Of a DNA stretch of 64,000 bases, positions 34,816 to 46,959 are shown in pieces; position 1 is the first letter of the stretch, and each line of letters begins with the position of its first letter. The notes below the pieces were generated by a model. It had not been told where the DNA came from. It did not search any database and was given only the letters and a program-made list of their open reading frames with translations. This DNA comes from Collybiopsis luxurians FD-317 M1 (lineage: Eukaryota; Basidiomycota; Agaricomycetes; Agaricales; Omphalotaceae): positions 512,831 through 576,830 of the forward strand of contig KN834754.1 of assembly GCA_000827265.1 (NCBI GenBank), read 5' to 3'. A program made the translations under genes and the position numbers.

Positions 34816-37467
34816 ATGTTAACACGCGACGCGTATGACCCTCCGATTCCCATGTCACTTCCCGCCGCTGAGGCCCTCGATACTCTAGAAGACTATGAAG
34901 ACCTTACAGCCTGGATAAATGATACTTTGACTGTATCTGATAGCGAGCAGGGCGGCGAAAGACTCTCAGACCTCGACCAGCAAATCACTCAGCTCATCGC
35001 TTCGCTGGACATTGCCTGCGAGGATACATCCTCGCAACTCGAAAGAACGATCGACGATGTTTCCAGAGGCATCCCTCGTCTCAGCTACGATCTGCATTTT
35101 ATAAAAGACAGCGCGATGTCTCTTCAAGGATCGCTAGCCACCGTGCATGCTCGCTCACGAGCAGCAGTCCCCGGCACGACAGCCTCCGCTCTTGAACAGC
35201 TACGGCGTTTGGACACAATGAAGAGGCATATGGAGGCAGCGAGAGAAGTGTTGAGAGAGGCAGAGAGTTGGAGTACATTGGAATTGGAAGTAACCTCGCT
35301 GTTAACGGAGCGCAAATACGCCAAAGCAGCGTCCAGGCTGTCTGAAGCTAACAAAAGCATGGTCGTTTTCCAAAATACGCCGGAATATGACCCTAGGCGG
35401 ACGTTACTCGTCAATCTGCAAAATCAGCTCGAAGCCTCCCTCAGTTCAGCCTTGGTTGCCGCCATAAACGAGCAGAACTTGGAGACATGCCGGGGCTATT
35501 TCCTCATATTCTCCAACATCCAAAGAGAATCAGAATTCCGGAATTATTACTATGGCTCTCGCAGGGCTCCTCTTATATCCATGTGGAACGAAGCAGACCT
35601 TTCGGATACTGCGCCTGACGGGACCATTTCGTCAGGTCAAACTTTTGCTGAATTCCTCCCCAAGTTTTATGCCAGTATGCTCGCCCTCTTAGATCAGGAG
35701 CGCAATTCTATACCATCGATTTTCCCTGACCCCGCTTCTACGCTTTCTGCTTTTATTTCTTCTATACTCTCTGCTCTTCAACCCATATTCTCGCAGCGAC
35801 TGGCGTCCCTGTCTTCTCATTACGGCGACGTAGCCTTGAAGGAACTGATTGCTATCTTCCGCGTGACGGAAGATTTTGCTGTTGGGGTTGCGAAGCTGAT
35901 GGAAAAGATTCACTATTCTGCCGTGCCTCCTACACCTCTAGACAGCCCAGACCCACCTGCTGCTCCCTCGTCTCCGTCGCATACCCGTCGACGCTCTATG
36001 AGAATGTCTATATCCTTTCGTTCTGGAGCTAGCAGATCAACTTCTGGGGGGCAAAAGGTCCTAAGCTTCGCTGATGGCCTTGACTGGGACCAGGAACTTT
36101 TTCATCCCTTCCTCGAGTTTCAGGTAGATTACGTTTCCCTTGAACAACGCCTACTCGACAATAACTTGCGAGAAATTGTATCCAACGATACTCGACTGAA
36201 AGCGCCAGGATCGGACCAAGCTCGCGTTTTCAGAGAACGAGCAGTGGACGTCTTTGGCGCCGCCGAGGAGAGTCTGACTAGATATACCGCTTTCACTTAT
36301 GGATACGGTTCTGTGGCGCTCCTCCAAGCATTGGACAGCTTCCTAAAGACCTTTATTGACATGTGGACCGCCGACGTGAGCTTTGCCTCTTCAGCGCCGA
36401 ACTCCACATTGCGGGATGCAGCAGAAGACTTATCGGGGCTGGACTATACCTCACAAGATTGGTCGAATATACAAACTACATTGCACCTGCTGAGTTCCGC
36501 TCGAAGTGTTTTTGAACGTATGACTTCTTTCGAGGTCAAACTACGCTCAGACCTTGCTCAGACATCCAGTAAATTTCGGCTTCATCGCGGAGATCCCAAC
36601 AATTTCCCCATTGCCAATTGTAGGGGAGCTGCCCAGATTCTAGAGCAGTCGCCGTTGAATTCTGCAGAGTTACAATCTCTGTTGGACAGGGTGGATGTCG
36701 AGCCTTCGCATGGTCGGGAAACCTTTTCACGCCCACAAGGATCCAACTCTAGTCTCAGCGAACCACTACTGACAGATGCTCGATTAGCTATATTCGACTT
36801 CGCGAAAGCATGCCAACTTTCGTTGCAGAGCACTATTCTATCCCCGCTTCGTCAACATCTTGGCTCTTACGCCTCTTATCCCATTTGGACTGCAACCGCA
36901 GAGGAGTCGAGAACCACAACATTCAATGATTTGCAGGTTCCCACCTTTTCGCTGTCGCCTAGTGACATCATCCAGAGAGTCACGGAGGGGCTTTTGAACT
37001 TGCCTCGTCTTTTCGAAGTTTATGCCGACGACGATGCGTTCTCATTCTCTCTGCATACTCTCCCTCACGCAGATCCTGAATTACTCAAAAGTACACCGGA
37101 GGCTCCTGTTCCTGATATTCCAACTCATTCTCGCCGTCATTCCATAACAAAGGTAGCCATCTTGGACCCGGAAACGGTTTCCACAGCTTGGTTATCGTCT
37201 TTGGGACAGTCGCTATTAGTATATCTTACCAAGGAGGTCCTTCCCCATATCAACAAATTGAATGCTAGAGGTGCGGCGCAGTTAGCTTCGGACCTGGGTT
37301 ACCTCTCGAATGTGATACGTGTAATTAATGTGGAGTCTGAGGAGCTGGATCAGTGGAAAGAATACGTTGAGTTGAATGATGACGCCGGGAAAGCAAAATC
37401 AAACGCAAAGCCCACTGGAGAGGACGGCATCCTTGACCATGTGGCTCGAATGCGTGGCTGGCGATGA
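34816..37467 (+). CDS. cog7: Conserved oligomeric Golgi complex subunit 7
   Basis: COG7 belongs to lobe B of the COG tether for retrograde vesicle traffic within the Golgi. The N-terminus LDTLEDYEDLTAWINDTL, the coiled-coil region after it (ERTIDDVSRGIPRLSYDLHF) and the block LEVTSLLTERKYAKAASRLSEA match the family, as does the total length of about 880 residues. In-frame ATGs lie at 34816 and 34852; the second (MSLPAAEALDTLEDY) starts closer to the conserved part. The gene is a single uninterrupted exon of 2.65 kb, unlike nearly all of its neighbours. Its start follows the SNAPC3 stop by 23 or 59 bases, so its promoter must overlap that gene or it is co-transcribed. Confidence 0.92.
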   Translation: MLTRDAYDPPIPMSLPAAEALDTLEDYEDLTAWINDTLTVSDSEQGGERLSDLDQQITQLIASLDIACEDTSSQLERTIDDVSRGIPRLSYDLHFIKDSAMSLQGSLATVHARSRAAVPGTTASALEQLRRLDTMKRHMEAAREVLREAESWSTLELEVTSLLTERKYAKAASRLSEANKSMVVFQNTPEYDPRRTLLVNLQNQLEASLSSALVAAINEQNLETCRGYFLIFSNIQRESEFRNYYYGSRRAPLISMWNEADLSDTAPDGTISSGQTFAEFLPKFYASMLALLDQERNSIPSIFPDPASTLSAFISSILSALQPIFSQRLASLSSHYGDVALKELIAIFRVTEDFAVGVAKLMEKIHYSAVPPTPLDSPDPPAAPSSPSHTRRRSMRMSISFRSGASRSTSGGQKVLSFADGLDWDQELFHPFLEFQVDYVSLEQRLLDNNLREIVSNDTRLKAPGSDQARVFRERAVDVFGAAEESLTRYTAFTYGYGSVALLQALDSFLKTFIDMWTADVSFASSAPNSTLRDAAEDLSGLDYTSQDWSNIQTTLHLLSSARSVFERMTSFEVKLRSDLAQTSSKFRLHRGDPNNFPIANCRGAAQILEQSPLNSAELQSLLDRVDVEPSHGRETFSRPQGSNSSLSEPLLTDARLAIFDFAKACQLSLQSTILSPLRQHLGSYASYPIWTATAEESRTTTFNDLQVPTFSLSPSDIIQRVTEGLLNLPRLFEVYADDDAFSFSLHTLPHADPELLKSTPEAPVPDIPTHSRRHSITKVAILDPETVSTAWLSSLGQSLLVYLTKEVLPHINKLNARGAAQLASDLGYLSNVIRVINVESEELDQWKEYVELNDDAGKAKSNAKPTGEDGILDHVARMRGWR

Positions 37468-38079
37468 AAAAATTTGCAGCAATAGGTGCGTAGTTGCATG
37501 AACCTTTATTTCGGCTACTGATTTTCTTGACAAAGCCATTGGCGGAATGGATCGGGGCCTAAACCAGATTACGAATAGTTACAGAACTTGGAGCGGGCTT
37601 GGATGGTCTCCGGATAGTGTTGGTATCTTAATGCGAGAGTACAGGGAGACAAAAAGCGCATCAAATCATTGATGCATCCACACAACCCACGACTTGTGTC
37701 CTAGCCATTGCCATAATCCGTCAGTCACGAGAGTAAGTTTGATGAGAATATCGAAGTAATATTGATCGTGATTACAACCAAATTATAAGTGCAGGGGACG
37801 AATCTCAATACCAAGAATAATATATCGTACTTTAATCATCGCGCAAACACCTCACAGATTGGGCCGAGACATCTACTCAAGCAGCTTGGTAGATAAGGTG
37901 ATTTTTAGGGCATACGTGACATTGTCTCAAAATACAACGACAATATTTGTTTTACACACAGTGGAAAGCAACAGAAAGCGACGTAGAGAATAGCAAACAA
38001 ATAAGAAATAAACTAAATGGTAGCAATGTCAATCGTCGAGAGAACGGGTATAATAACTGGAATGGGTCAACCTGATGCC
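37468..38079. other. Intergenic region between COG7 and the cohesin gene
   Basis: These 612 bases lie between convergent stop codons. They are AT-rich and contain no supported exon or repeat. Confidence 0.6.
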
Positions 38080-41000
38080 TCAATGGCGAATACGTTTTCT
38101 TCGAATCTGTATGTCCGCCGCGGGGGTCGTTTCGCGTTCCTCGCGCTCCTCAGGACTTGCAGGTCCACTTGGGTCATTTCCGTCTGGACGTGACGCAGAT
38201 TCTTCAGCCTCAGCCAACGGCTCCCGCCTCTCAGAGATCTCTTCTGGATCATCATGTCTAGGACGTTTATGAGAAGGTAGAGGAGTATGATCTGGTTCCT
38301 CTTCATTTTCGTCTTCATCAGCTCGAAGCCGCTTGCCAGTAGAAACAGCCGGATCGGAACTATTGGTGAGACGAGAAGTCGCAATGGATTTGTCCGGCGA
38401 TTTGCTGCCTTTCGACTTGTAAACAGCTCGTGGGGGTCTTCGAGATTTAGGGGTAGCGTTCGAAAGTTCAACATCACCCTCTGTATCAGAACTAGAAGCT
38501 CCTGAGAGAGTTCTGATAGCTGCAGCGCGGCGAGGTCGAGACGAGCGTCGTGAAGGCGGTGTACGAGCATTCTCATCTGAAAGCCCTTGATCGTGCTCAG
38601 CCAACTTCTCTGCTTCACTTTCTTCTGCATCTGTGGATACTCCTCCATCTTTCTTCTTTTTGCGAGACCCTCTAGTAGCAGAAGCTTGAATCGACTCGGA
38701 GGTCAGAAGCGCCATTCATTGCATTCTTGGACGAAACGTACGTTTGTCTTTGCCCATGGCTGTAGTCAGGCGCTTTTCATAAGCTCGTAGAGGTTCCCAC
38801 ATTTTCGTGGTGCCCGGTTCGATATTTGCATGTACCCAAGCTTGATCCATGTGCGCCTTGCTGTAGCAGCAATAAGTGTTCCATAATATTTTTGTAGTAA
38901 AAGAGAAACTGACATTTTTAGGGCATCTCTACTTTGCACTGTCATAACGAGGGGAACAAGGGCTCGAAAGAACGAAAGCGCGATCTTCTGGTCCTTAGTG
39001 GAGTTCGCATGCATTCCTATTTGTTTGATTACCCAAGTGATGAGACTGGTATGAATTTCCACGATATGCTGAGCCTCGAGGCGACGAAGGATGGCCAGTT
39101 GACTACCTCGGATGATGAAGCAGGAAGATAGAAGTTTGGCTAAGGCCACAAGGTTCGCCTCATTCTTAGCACCTGCTTTCTTAAAAACATCGAAAGCCTT
39201 GCAGAATTGTTAGAATCAAAAAATAGAATGACAAGAAAGGAGAGCAATAGACTTACTTCCTTCATGGATTGCGTGATGACAAGCACGATGAGTTGACCAT
39301 TGTCATCTGAAAATCCTTCTTCCTTCAATACCTCTACGACCACCTTCGAGCAAGCGTCGAAAGCTGGTCCAAACCTTCCATAGTGAGCTAGTAAGACGTC
39401 GCCGTGACGTACTTGAATAACACCAACACGGATTGCTCGAAGGAAAGTAGAAATGACATCGATAAACAGATATTCCAGCTCAAGATGAGGTCGCGAAGAG
39501 AAGTCATCTATAGTGAAAACCTTTCAGAGATCATATTAACCGGATAGAAAATCGGTACAAACCTTCGGCACCATTTTCTGGAGCTTTAGCCTTCTGTTTC
39601 GCCTGTTTTGTTTTCTTTGAAACACCTTTCTCACTGCTGCCATCCTCGTTGTCTCCGTCATCGCTCGGATCGTCGTCATCCTCCGGATCACTAATGGCAT
39701 CAGCCGCGTATTTTTCCGCATACCGCATCACTTCCGCTTGTACGAAGCCTGCGCACCTCCACTGTACCTCATCATCCATGTTAATTGACACCTCAGAATC
39801 AGAATTGTTTGGTATCGACATGAACAGTGAGTGGAGGTCTAAAAGGTTCTTGAAAGCCTGTGGATGACAGCTATAATGAGATGAAAGAAGAGCATTCCCT
39901 GAAGAACACGCACGACTCGTTTGACACCCTCGACTATACCATTACCTTGCACCTGCGTTCCGACCGCATATTCAACAAGTTTTTCCAGAAGAGCGCTTCG
40001 TTTGCTGAACAAGTTGTCTCGGTCATTTACTTCCTCTGGCAAAGGGTCAGCCCCAACACCGGAGAGTAGTCGTTTGCTCTTCCACATGATATGCAGCGTC
40101 AAAAGTTGAATGCATTGTTGAAGCATCTAGTGTATGATTTTGAGTTGACGGTGGTCGAAAAGGTCGGGCCCAAGAACTCACCTCGCCTTCACCATCTAAA
40201 CTGAGCCTTGCCCTTTCCGAGACCGCAGATAGAACATCCCAAGCACTACTACGTTTGCCTCCCTCGCTTTCCTCCATCCAAGAGGTCAAATCCCGGTACT
40301 GCGCCAAGCTTCTTAGACGAAGGATCACGGAAGTCAACGTTATGACTTCATCTTCAGTGAGAAGACATATTTCGATGTCGCGCGCAACGACAGAAGATTC
40401 AGATTCAGATGAGGGTGGTGGTGCAGGACCAGCGACGGTGTCCCGAAGGGAAGTAGCAAGCTGGTCTTCAAGCTCCAGTATTTGCTCGCTATTGATGTTG
40501 GATAGCGCGGTGTTAGCTAGTAGATGCGATATCATGGTTTGTACAGCAGTTGTGATAACATAAGATGATGTGTGTGTAAGAAATTGTTTAGCAACGTCGG
40601 ACCATAACGAGATGTACGCCTGCCGGAAAGCGAATTAGAACATATCCACATATATAGAGCAAGAGAACCAGGTACCGACATTTGTTTCCCTCATTTCAAG
40701 ATAGACCTCGAGGTTCATCAACGTCGGCAACGTTAAAACGTCGATTATGCGATTCTCGTCGGTTTGGTACTTGATGAAAAGACGAGGAAGGGCTTTGATG
40801 AGAGCTTGGGTGATAGACTCTGAGGTGGAATTATCCTGATTGATTATTTAGTTTTTAGTCCCTCGTGTAAAAGAGATAAAGCAGAACTCACATCTTTCCT
40901 TGTCCTTCGCAGTGAAGACACCAATATTTCAAGCAGGGCACCTTCTTCAATTTCGGTGAGTCTCCATGATTGATCAACTCTCGTGCTTGTAGAAGTATTG

Positions 41001-43459
41001 TCGTCGTCATCTTCTTCATTCCCACTTTCTTCGGGCTCTCCTGCTCCTCCGTTCGCCTGCGACTGCGGACCTCGTTTCTTCATTGCAGACTTCTTTGCAG
41101 CACGAGCACTTCTGACTTTATTGTTGGAAGAGTCGTTTTCGCCTGAAGCGCTGTGATCAAGAACGAGCATATCCAAAACACCTTCCCAATCCCGCACGAC
41201 GTCCATCTCATCCCAAAGGGCTTCGACCGCTAGCCCTATACGCCCACGGGTTGAGATCTCAGCCTTTTTCCCGGAAGAGGTCACAAGTGTCGGGGCAATT
41301 CCTCGCGTATCGTTGACGCCCGTTTCGGTATCGCCAATAGTTTCTTCTCTTTCCTGACTACTATCTTCCTCTTCTTCTCGAATAATCGAATCGTTCCTCC
41401 GTCCGCGGTCTAATGCACGTCCCCATTGCACGAGCAAATGCACGAAACCTTTGATACCAACTTTATCTTGGTCCACATTGTTGGCGGAAATAGTACGACC
41501 CTTGCCAGATCCAACACCTGCACCACCCTTACCGCGTCCTCGTCCTCGTCCTCGTCCGTTGTTGTTAACAGTAGAAGGCTGTATTTCGATCTCGTCCATC
41601 TTTTCTTCCACCCATTCTTCCCAGACCCCGGCAACGAAACGAGCAACGCCCTTTCTTACGCGTGGTTCATCGGAAAAGATTAAAGTGCCCAACTGAATGC
41701 GATCTTCTTCGGGAAGTAGTGCTAAAGTTTGATCAGATGAGACTCGAGTCACTTGCTGGAGAGACCTCTTACCAAGTTCAGCCACACACCCTAAAACATT
41801 CATCACCGCCACCCTCACGCTAATATCGACGTCAAAGCGAGCGATTTCTAACATCCGAGGGAGAAATCGTGTAGTAAAGTGCCTTAGCGCAGGAAGGACC
41901 ACTCCACCACCATCATCTTTCCTTTTGGCGCCATTTCCGGCTCCGGCACCCTCGTATACAACTTGCAGTGCCTTGACAGCCGCCAGGCGGACAGGACCAG
42001 CTGCGTCAGATAGGACCCACCCAACGTAGCGAAAATAATCAGAGTTGGTACAAAAGTGCGAAGGAAGAATCTCGAAAAAGGTGGAAAGGGAGGAAATACA
42101 TTCAGCACGTATGATTGGGTCGAGGTCGCGGAACCGATGAATGAAAACACTGTAAATGTACAGGTGATCAATGGAATCGCGCCAAAGGTATTCGTATGAC
42201 TAACCTATCGATGTTCTCCCTAATATATTCCTCCAACTTGCTCTGTCTTTTTTTAATCTCTTTCAGCTTGGCGTCGAGTTCTTTCTCTTTGCCTTTGGTG
42301 TTACTCCCTGCAGCGCCCTTTGTACGAGCTCGCTTCTTTTCGCCTTCCTTCATTCTCCCGGTAAGCTCAAATTCCTTCTCGACTTCTTTAGCGACTTGGC
42401 AGAGAGCTGCTTCAATTTCTAAAGCGACAACTGTCGATGTATGCCGGATTGCACGAAGTTGAGATGATGACATAGGGACTAGCCAAACCTGTAGAATAAA
42501 TTGGCACAAATATGCGTGGAGAAAGAAAGTGGCGTGCCTGCAAGGTTTCAGTGAGCGGGGAGTCGTAGAGCGACCCAAGAAGGGCGGCGGAATTTATGAG
42601 ACGGGATATGAAATCGGAAAGGTTTGCACGAAAAGAGTTTTTGGGTTTAGTGCTGTGGAACGGCGCAGCCTTGGAAATTAATGGGTACGTTCCGGTAGGA
42701 GAAGTAGTCTAGGGAGAAGTAAAATGACTTTGAGTCCTGAAAGAGCAACTATCAGTACCTTTTTCAATTCCTCCGTCATGTCATCGAGCCTATCAACTAC
42801 ACCGTCATAATCAACCGCAGTGTCCCCGTCAATGCTGTCGTTACAAGCGCAACACCGGAAGATCATATTCACAAGCTCCGCCAGCGCCCGATTTTCATCC
42901 TGATTGAGTGACTCCAGAAAGTCTTCAACAATCCCCTGGAGAGCAGCATTCGGGTTCAGAATGGCGTTAAAAAGAGGATTATCGGAGGAAATGTTGGTGC
43001 TCTTTGTGAAAGCAGCTAGATCAATGAGGGTGTTAGGGGCGTTGGCAGCGCGTTTTCTGGGTTTCGTGACCGCAGACTCCTTCTGGGGGCGTGGCTTTTT
43101 AGGTTTACGCGTCGAAGAAGCGGCTGTACCGACTTGTTTCGCAGACTGGCCTTTGGTTTTTTTTCTCGACTTTTTCGGTCTCTCCTCCTCATCATCGCCA
43201 TCTTCTGCGGCCTCCGTGTCTTCCTCATCCGCCTCATCTTCATCTACACTGGCATGACCGTTGATTTCAGGAGGGCCTTCGTCATCGGTTTCAGCATGCT
43301 TTCTTTTGCGGCTCGTTGTAGAAGGTTCAGTGACTGGTCAAAAATTAGTGCAAGTTGTCAGAAAAGAAATAGAGAATGATTACATGTGGTAATAGGTTTT
43401 GCTTGCTTCTTGTCGCGCTGAGAGCGACGTGGGGCAACAGGAGATGAGTTTGAGCTCAT
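38080..43459 (-). CDS. Cohesin subunit SA/STAG (Scc3, Psc3)
   Basis: Scc3/STAG is the HEAT-repeat subunit that helps load cohesin and hold it on chromatin. The start MSSNSSPVAPRRSQRDKKQ is at 43459. A long acidic and basic N-terminal tail follows, then the STAG domain (LIDLAAFTKSTNISSDNPLF, VNMIFRCCACNDSI). The stromalin conservative domain begins VFIHRFRDLDPIIRAECISS and runs through YFRYVGWVLSDAAGPVRLAA near 42000-42150. HEAT-like helices continue through the large exon at 40844-41902, which also holds a Gly-Arg insert. The C-terminus is disordered with clusters of acidic and basic residues, ending IQIRRKRIRH at 38080. About a dozen introns are present. It is divergent from SLU7 with 150 bases between start codons. 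Confidence 0.93.
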
Positions 43460-43515
43460 CGTTGAGGACGTTGACCAAGAAAACGCGGCGCGCGAAGAAG
43501 AGAGTATCGCAGTGG

Positions 43516-43521
43516 CACGTG
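43516..43521. promoter_or_regulatory. CACGTG E-box in the Scc3 / SLU7 divergent promoter
   Basis: CACGTG sits within TGGCACGTG, 57 bases from the Scc3 start and 89 bases from the SLU7 start. The same context occurs in the factor B/prpD promoter. Confidence 0.4.
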
Positions 43522-43609
43522 TTGCAGTTGAATCAGCAAAGGCCAACAAGCGCCGAGACTGAGGCCTGGGCCTGAGCGCTGAGCGCTTGGCTGAGTTTAT
43601 ACCATCATC

Positions 43610-45539
43610 ATGGCCTCATCTTCGAGTGAGCATTGTCAGTTTCTCTTTCTTTGATATTCTCTTATTATCTTTAGCTGTCGGAAAGCTTTCACGAGAGGAG
43701 TTTCGCCGTCAAAAAGACCTTGACGCAGCTCGAAAGGCTGGTACTGCTCCTGCAGCCTTGGACGAGGAAGGAAAACCTATTAATCCTCACATTCCTCGTG
43801 CGTGCCACCTGAATTTTACTTTTCATCTGTTGCTCACTTTTACGTCAGAATATATCTCTCAAGCGCCATGGTATTTGGATACTGGTGCTCCTTCTCTCAG
43901 CCATCAACGACGCGCAGAAAGCAGTGACGATGCGTCCAAAAGCCTCGATAACTGGTACAACAGAGGGACTACAACGGGTCCAGCTGCGAAAAAGTATCGC
44001 AAAGGAGCTTGTGAAAACTGCGGTGCCTTGACCCACAAAAAGAAGGATTGTCTCGAACGACCTCGAAAGAAGGGTGCCAAATTTACTAACAAGGATATCA
44101 AAGCCGATGAAGTGTTACAAGATGTGGAGCTAGGATATGCGGCCAAAAGAGATCGATGGAATGGATACGATCCTGCAGAACACAAGAAAATTTATGCAGA
44201 ATATGCAGCAGTGGAAGCGGCAAGGCAAAAGTTGCGAGAAGAGGAGATTGATAACCAAACGACGACGGATTTGGCGGCTGTCAGGAAAATGGCAAAAGCG
44301 GGGAAGAAAGAGAAGAAAGAAGATGCCGACTTCGGATCCAGCGATGAAGAAGATGCGGATGAAGATAAGTACGCTGACGCTGCAGACGCAGTCGGTCAGA
44401 AGCTCGACGCAAAGACTCGAATCACAGTTCGAAATCTCCGTATTCGAGAAGACACCGCAAAATACCTTATGAATCTCGATCCTTCAAGTGCATACTACGA
44501 TCCGAAGACACGTTCCATGCGTGACGCTCCAGACAAGAATGTGGCTCCAGAAGACGTGCGTGGTAGTATCTCCTCCAACTTTTCCTCATCTTCACTATCT
44601 TTATTAATCAGGCAAAATTTGCTGGGGAAAACTTTTTCCGATACAGTGGAGAAGCTCCTGCGGTACAACAACTACAACTTTTCGCTTGGCAAGCAGCAGC
44701 TCGGGGGAATGATGTTCACCTGAACGCCAATCCCACTCAAGGAGAGCTTCTTCATCAGGAGTTCAGGGAAAAACGACAAGAACTCAAAGAAAGCTCAAAA
44801 AGTAGTATACTGGCCAAGTACGGAGGAGAGGAGTATTTGCATGCGGCCCCAAAAGAACTCCGACAAGGTCAAACGGAAAATTACGTCGAATATTCGCGAA
44901 CAGGTCAGGTCATCAAAGGACATGAACGCGCGAAGGCAAGGTCAAAATATCCAGAGGACGGTAAATTCCGCGTTTAGTGATGTACAAAGCATTTTGTTAA
45001 CTCGATTTTTAGTCCTGGTCAACAATCACACGGCTATTTGGGGTTCATGGTACGATACTTCAACCGGGTCTTGGGGATACAAATGCTGCCATTCCATTAT
45101 TCATCTGTCATACTGCTCTGGTGAAGCAGGTATTGCCGCTACCGAAGCATCGACTGCTCAAAACTTGCTCGCCTCGTCCGAGCCTTCGTCAACAGAAACT
45201 TTAAAAACGCTCGAGATTACACCAGCAAAGGTGGAACAAAATTATTCCAAGAAACGTATGGGTGAGGGCGATGTAACGTTGGACAAGGAGCGTCTGGCGC
45301 AAGCTCTCAGAGACGAAAAGAAGCGCGGCCGAGCAAACGAAGAAGAGGATAGGTTTGGGAAGAGACAAAAGGGATCGAGTGGAGGCTCGCATGAAGTCAC
45401 CGAGGAGGAGCTTGGTACGTTCCTGGCGTTGCTTTCTGCATATTCGCCTTCTGACCCTTCTTCAATCACTTTAGAGGCATACCGGATGCGGAGACGGATT
45501 GCGGAGGATCCTATGGCTAACTATGTCGACGGTCAATAA
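43610..45539 (+). CDS. slu7: Pre-mRNA splicing factor SLU7
   Basis: Slu7 acts in the second catalytic step of splicing and helps select the 3' splice site. A first exon of 16 bases encodes MASSS and is spliced to [20 protein letters not shown] (start 43610). [11 protein letters not shown] and the zinc knuckle [14 protein letters not shown] (C-X2-C-X4-H-X4-C, about 44010-44050) are present. [15 protein letters not shown] and [18 protein letters not shown] follow, then [45 protein letters not shown]: the diagnostic order of Slu7. The C-terminal part is lower in complexity and ends [10 protein letters not shown] at 45539. Introns at about 43627-43674, 43799-43850, 44560-44612 and 44959-45011 have standard ends. 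Confidence 0.95.
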
Positions 45540-45637
45540 TTAGTTTGCCTTCTACTCATGTATTCGCTCCGATATTGTAGGAAATTGTACATTACTCCAG
45601 GCGCCGGAGCCGAACAGCTCCTTTATCTTGACTCGTC

Positions 45638-46959
45638 ATGTCTGCTCCCAAGCCATTTACCGTCAGCGTTTCCTTAGATCTGCTCGACTGGATACACGAT
45701 AGGATTCACACAGCTCGAATTATACCTGACCTCGATAGACCCTCAGGTGAAGAATGGGAAGACGGAACGCCTTCATCGGAGATGAAGCGACTGGTGAACT
45801 ACTGGAGAACAGAATTTGACTGGAAATGTGTCGAACGAAGATTGAATGACACGTACAGAATGTTTACTCTGGATCTGGAAGAAGCAGGCGAAGTACTATC
45901 TGTCCATTTCGTTCATCAACGGAGCGAGAGGCCCGGCGCCATTCCTCTGCTCTTCTTGCATGGTTGGCCAGGGAACTTCACTGAGGTGAGCATCCACGTC
46001 CATGGAAAGAGACTGGCATTTAGTATAGCCATACGACAGGTAGAAGGATTGTTGGAACTAGTTAATCCAACAGATATGCAGGCTCAGGCTTTTCACATAG
46101 TCGCTCCCAGTTTGCCAGGGTTTGCCTTCAGCTCTTCGCCGACTGTGAGTCTATGGCAGATGTGATGAAGAGTGCAACACTTATTGAGTCACCTTGACAG
46201 AAACCAGGTTTCAGCGCTGAGCGGATGGGCTCCTTGTTTCACAAACTCATGAATGCCCTGGGGTACAGCCATTACGTTGGACAAGGAGGTGACATAGGGG
46301 CATTCATTCTCCGAAGCATGGCGATCCAGCACCCAGACCACTGCGTTGGTATTCATCTAAACTTCATAATGTCTCCTCCTCCTTCGGTGCTGAAGAGTCC
46401 TGCCACCCTGCTCTGGCTAATCTTGAAGTGGTTTACGCCCGATCAAAGGAAACGAATACAGAGAATGCAGTGGTGGATCGAAAAACAGTTTGGCTACGCG
46501 CAAATACAAGGTACGAAGCCGCAGACTATTTCCTATGGGCTCATGGATTCGCCGGTAGGGCTTCTGGCTTGGATACGGGAGAAGCTGAACAGTATGGTTG
46601 ATCCTGAATTTGTGTGGAACGACGAAACCATCATCATGTGGGTTATGCTCTATCTGGTGTCTGGCAGTGCCGGGCACGCTAGGATCTACAAGGCATCCTT
46701 CCAATACAGTCAGAAAGAGATTTTTGACAACATTGTTCCACGAAAAGTTGCAGTTGGCGTCAGTCAGTTTGCTTGGGATACTGCTTACCTCCCGCAATGG
46801 TGGGCAGAAGTATGTGTCGCAGAAGAATTTGTTCTGTGGAAGGAACATCAGTCCGGCGGTCATTTTGCATCCACCGAGAGCGGAAAAATTCTTGCGCAAG
46901 ATGTTTCCGAGTTCATTACCAAAATACCGAGTGAGCGTCGCCGGCCATTATATAATTAG
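45638..46959 (+). CDS. Epoxide hydrolase, microsomal type (EHN + alpha/beta hydrolase)
   Basis: This enzyme opens epoxides with water by an ester intermediate. The N-terminal EHN domain (FTVSVSLDLLDWIHDRI, VNYWRTEFDWKCVERRLN) is followed by the oxyanion loop HGWPGNFTE, the nucleophile loop VGQGGDIGAF (catalytic Asp) and a late SGGHFASTE with the expected catalytic His. Two introns split it at about 45986-46039 and 46144-46200. Length is about 400 residues, normal for the family. No obvious membrane anchor is present, so it is likely soluble. The gene follows SLU7 on the same strand by 98 bases. Substrate is unknown; xenobiotic or fatty-acid epoxides are usual for fungal members. Confidence 0.92.
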
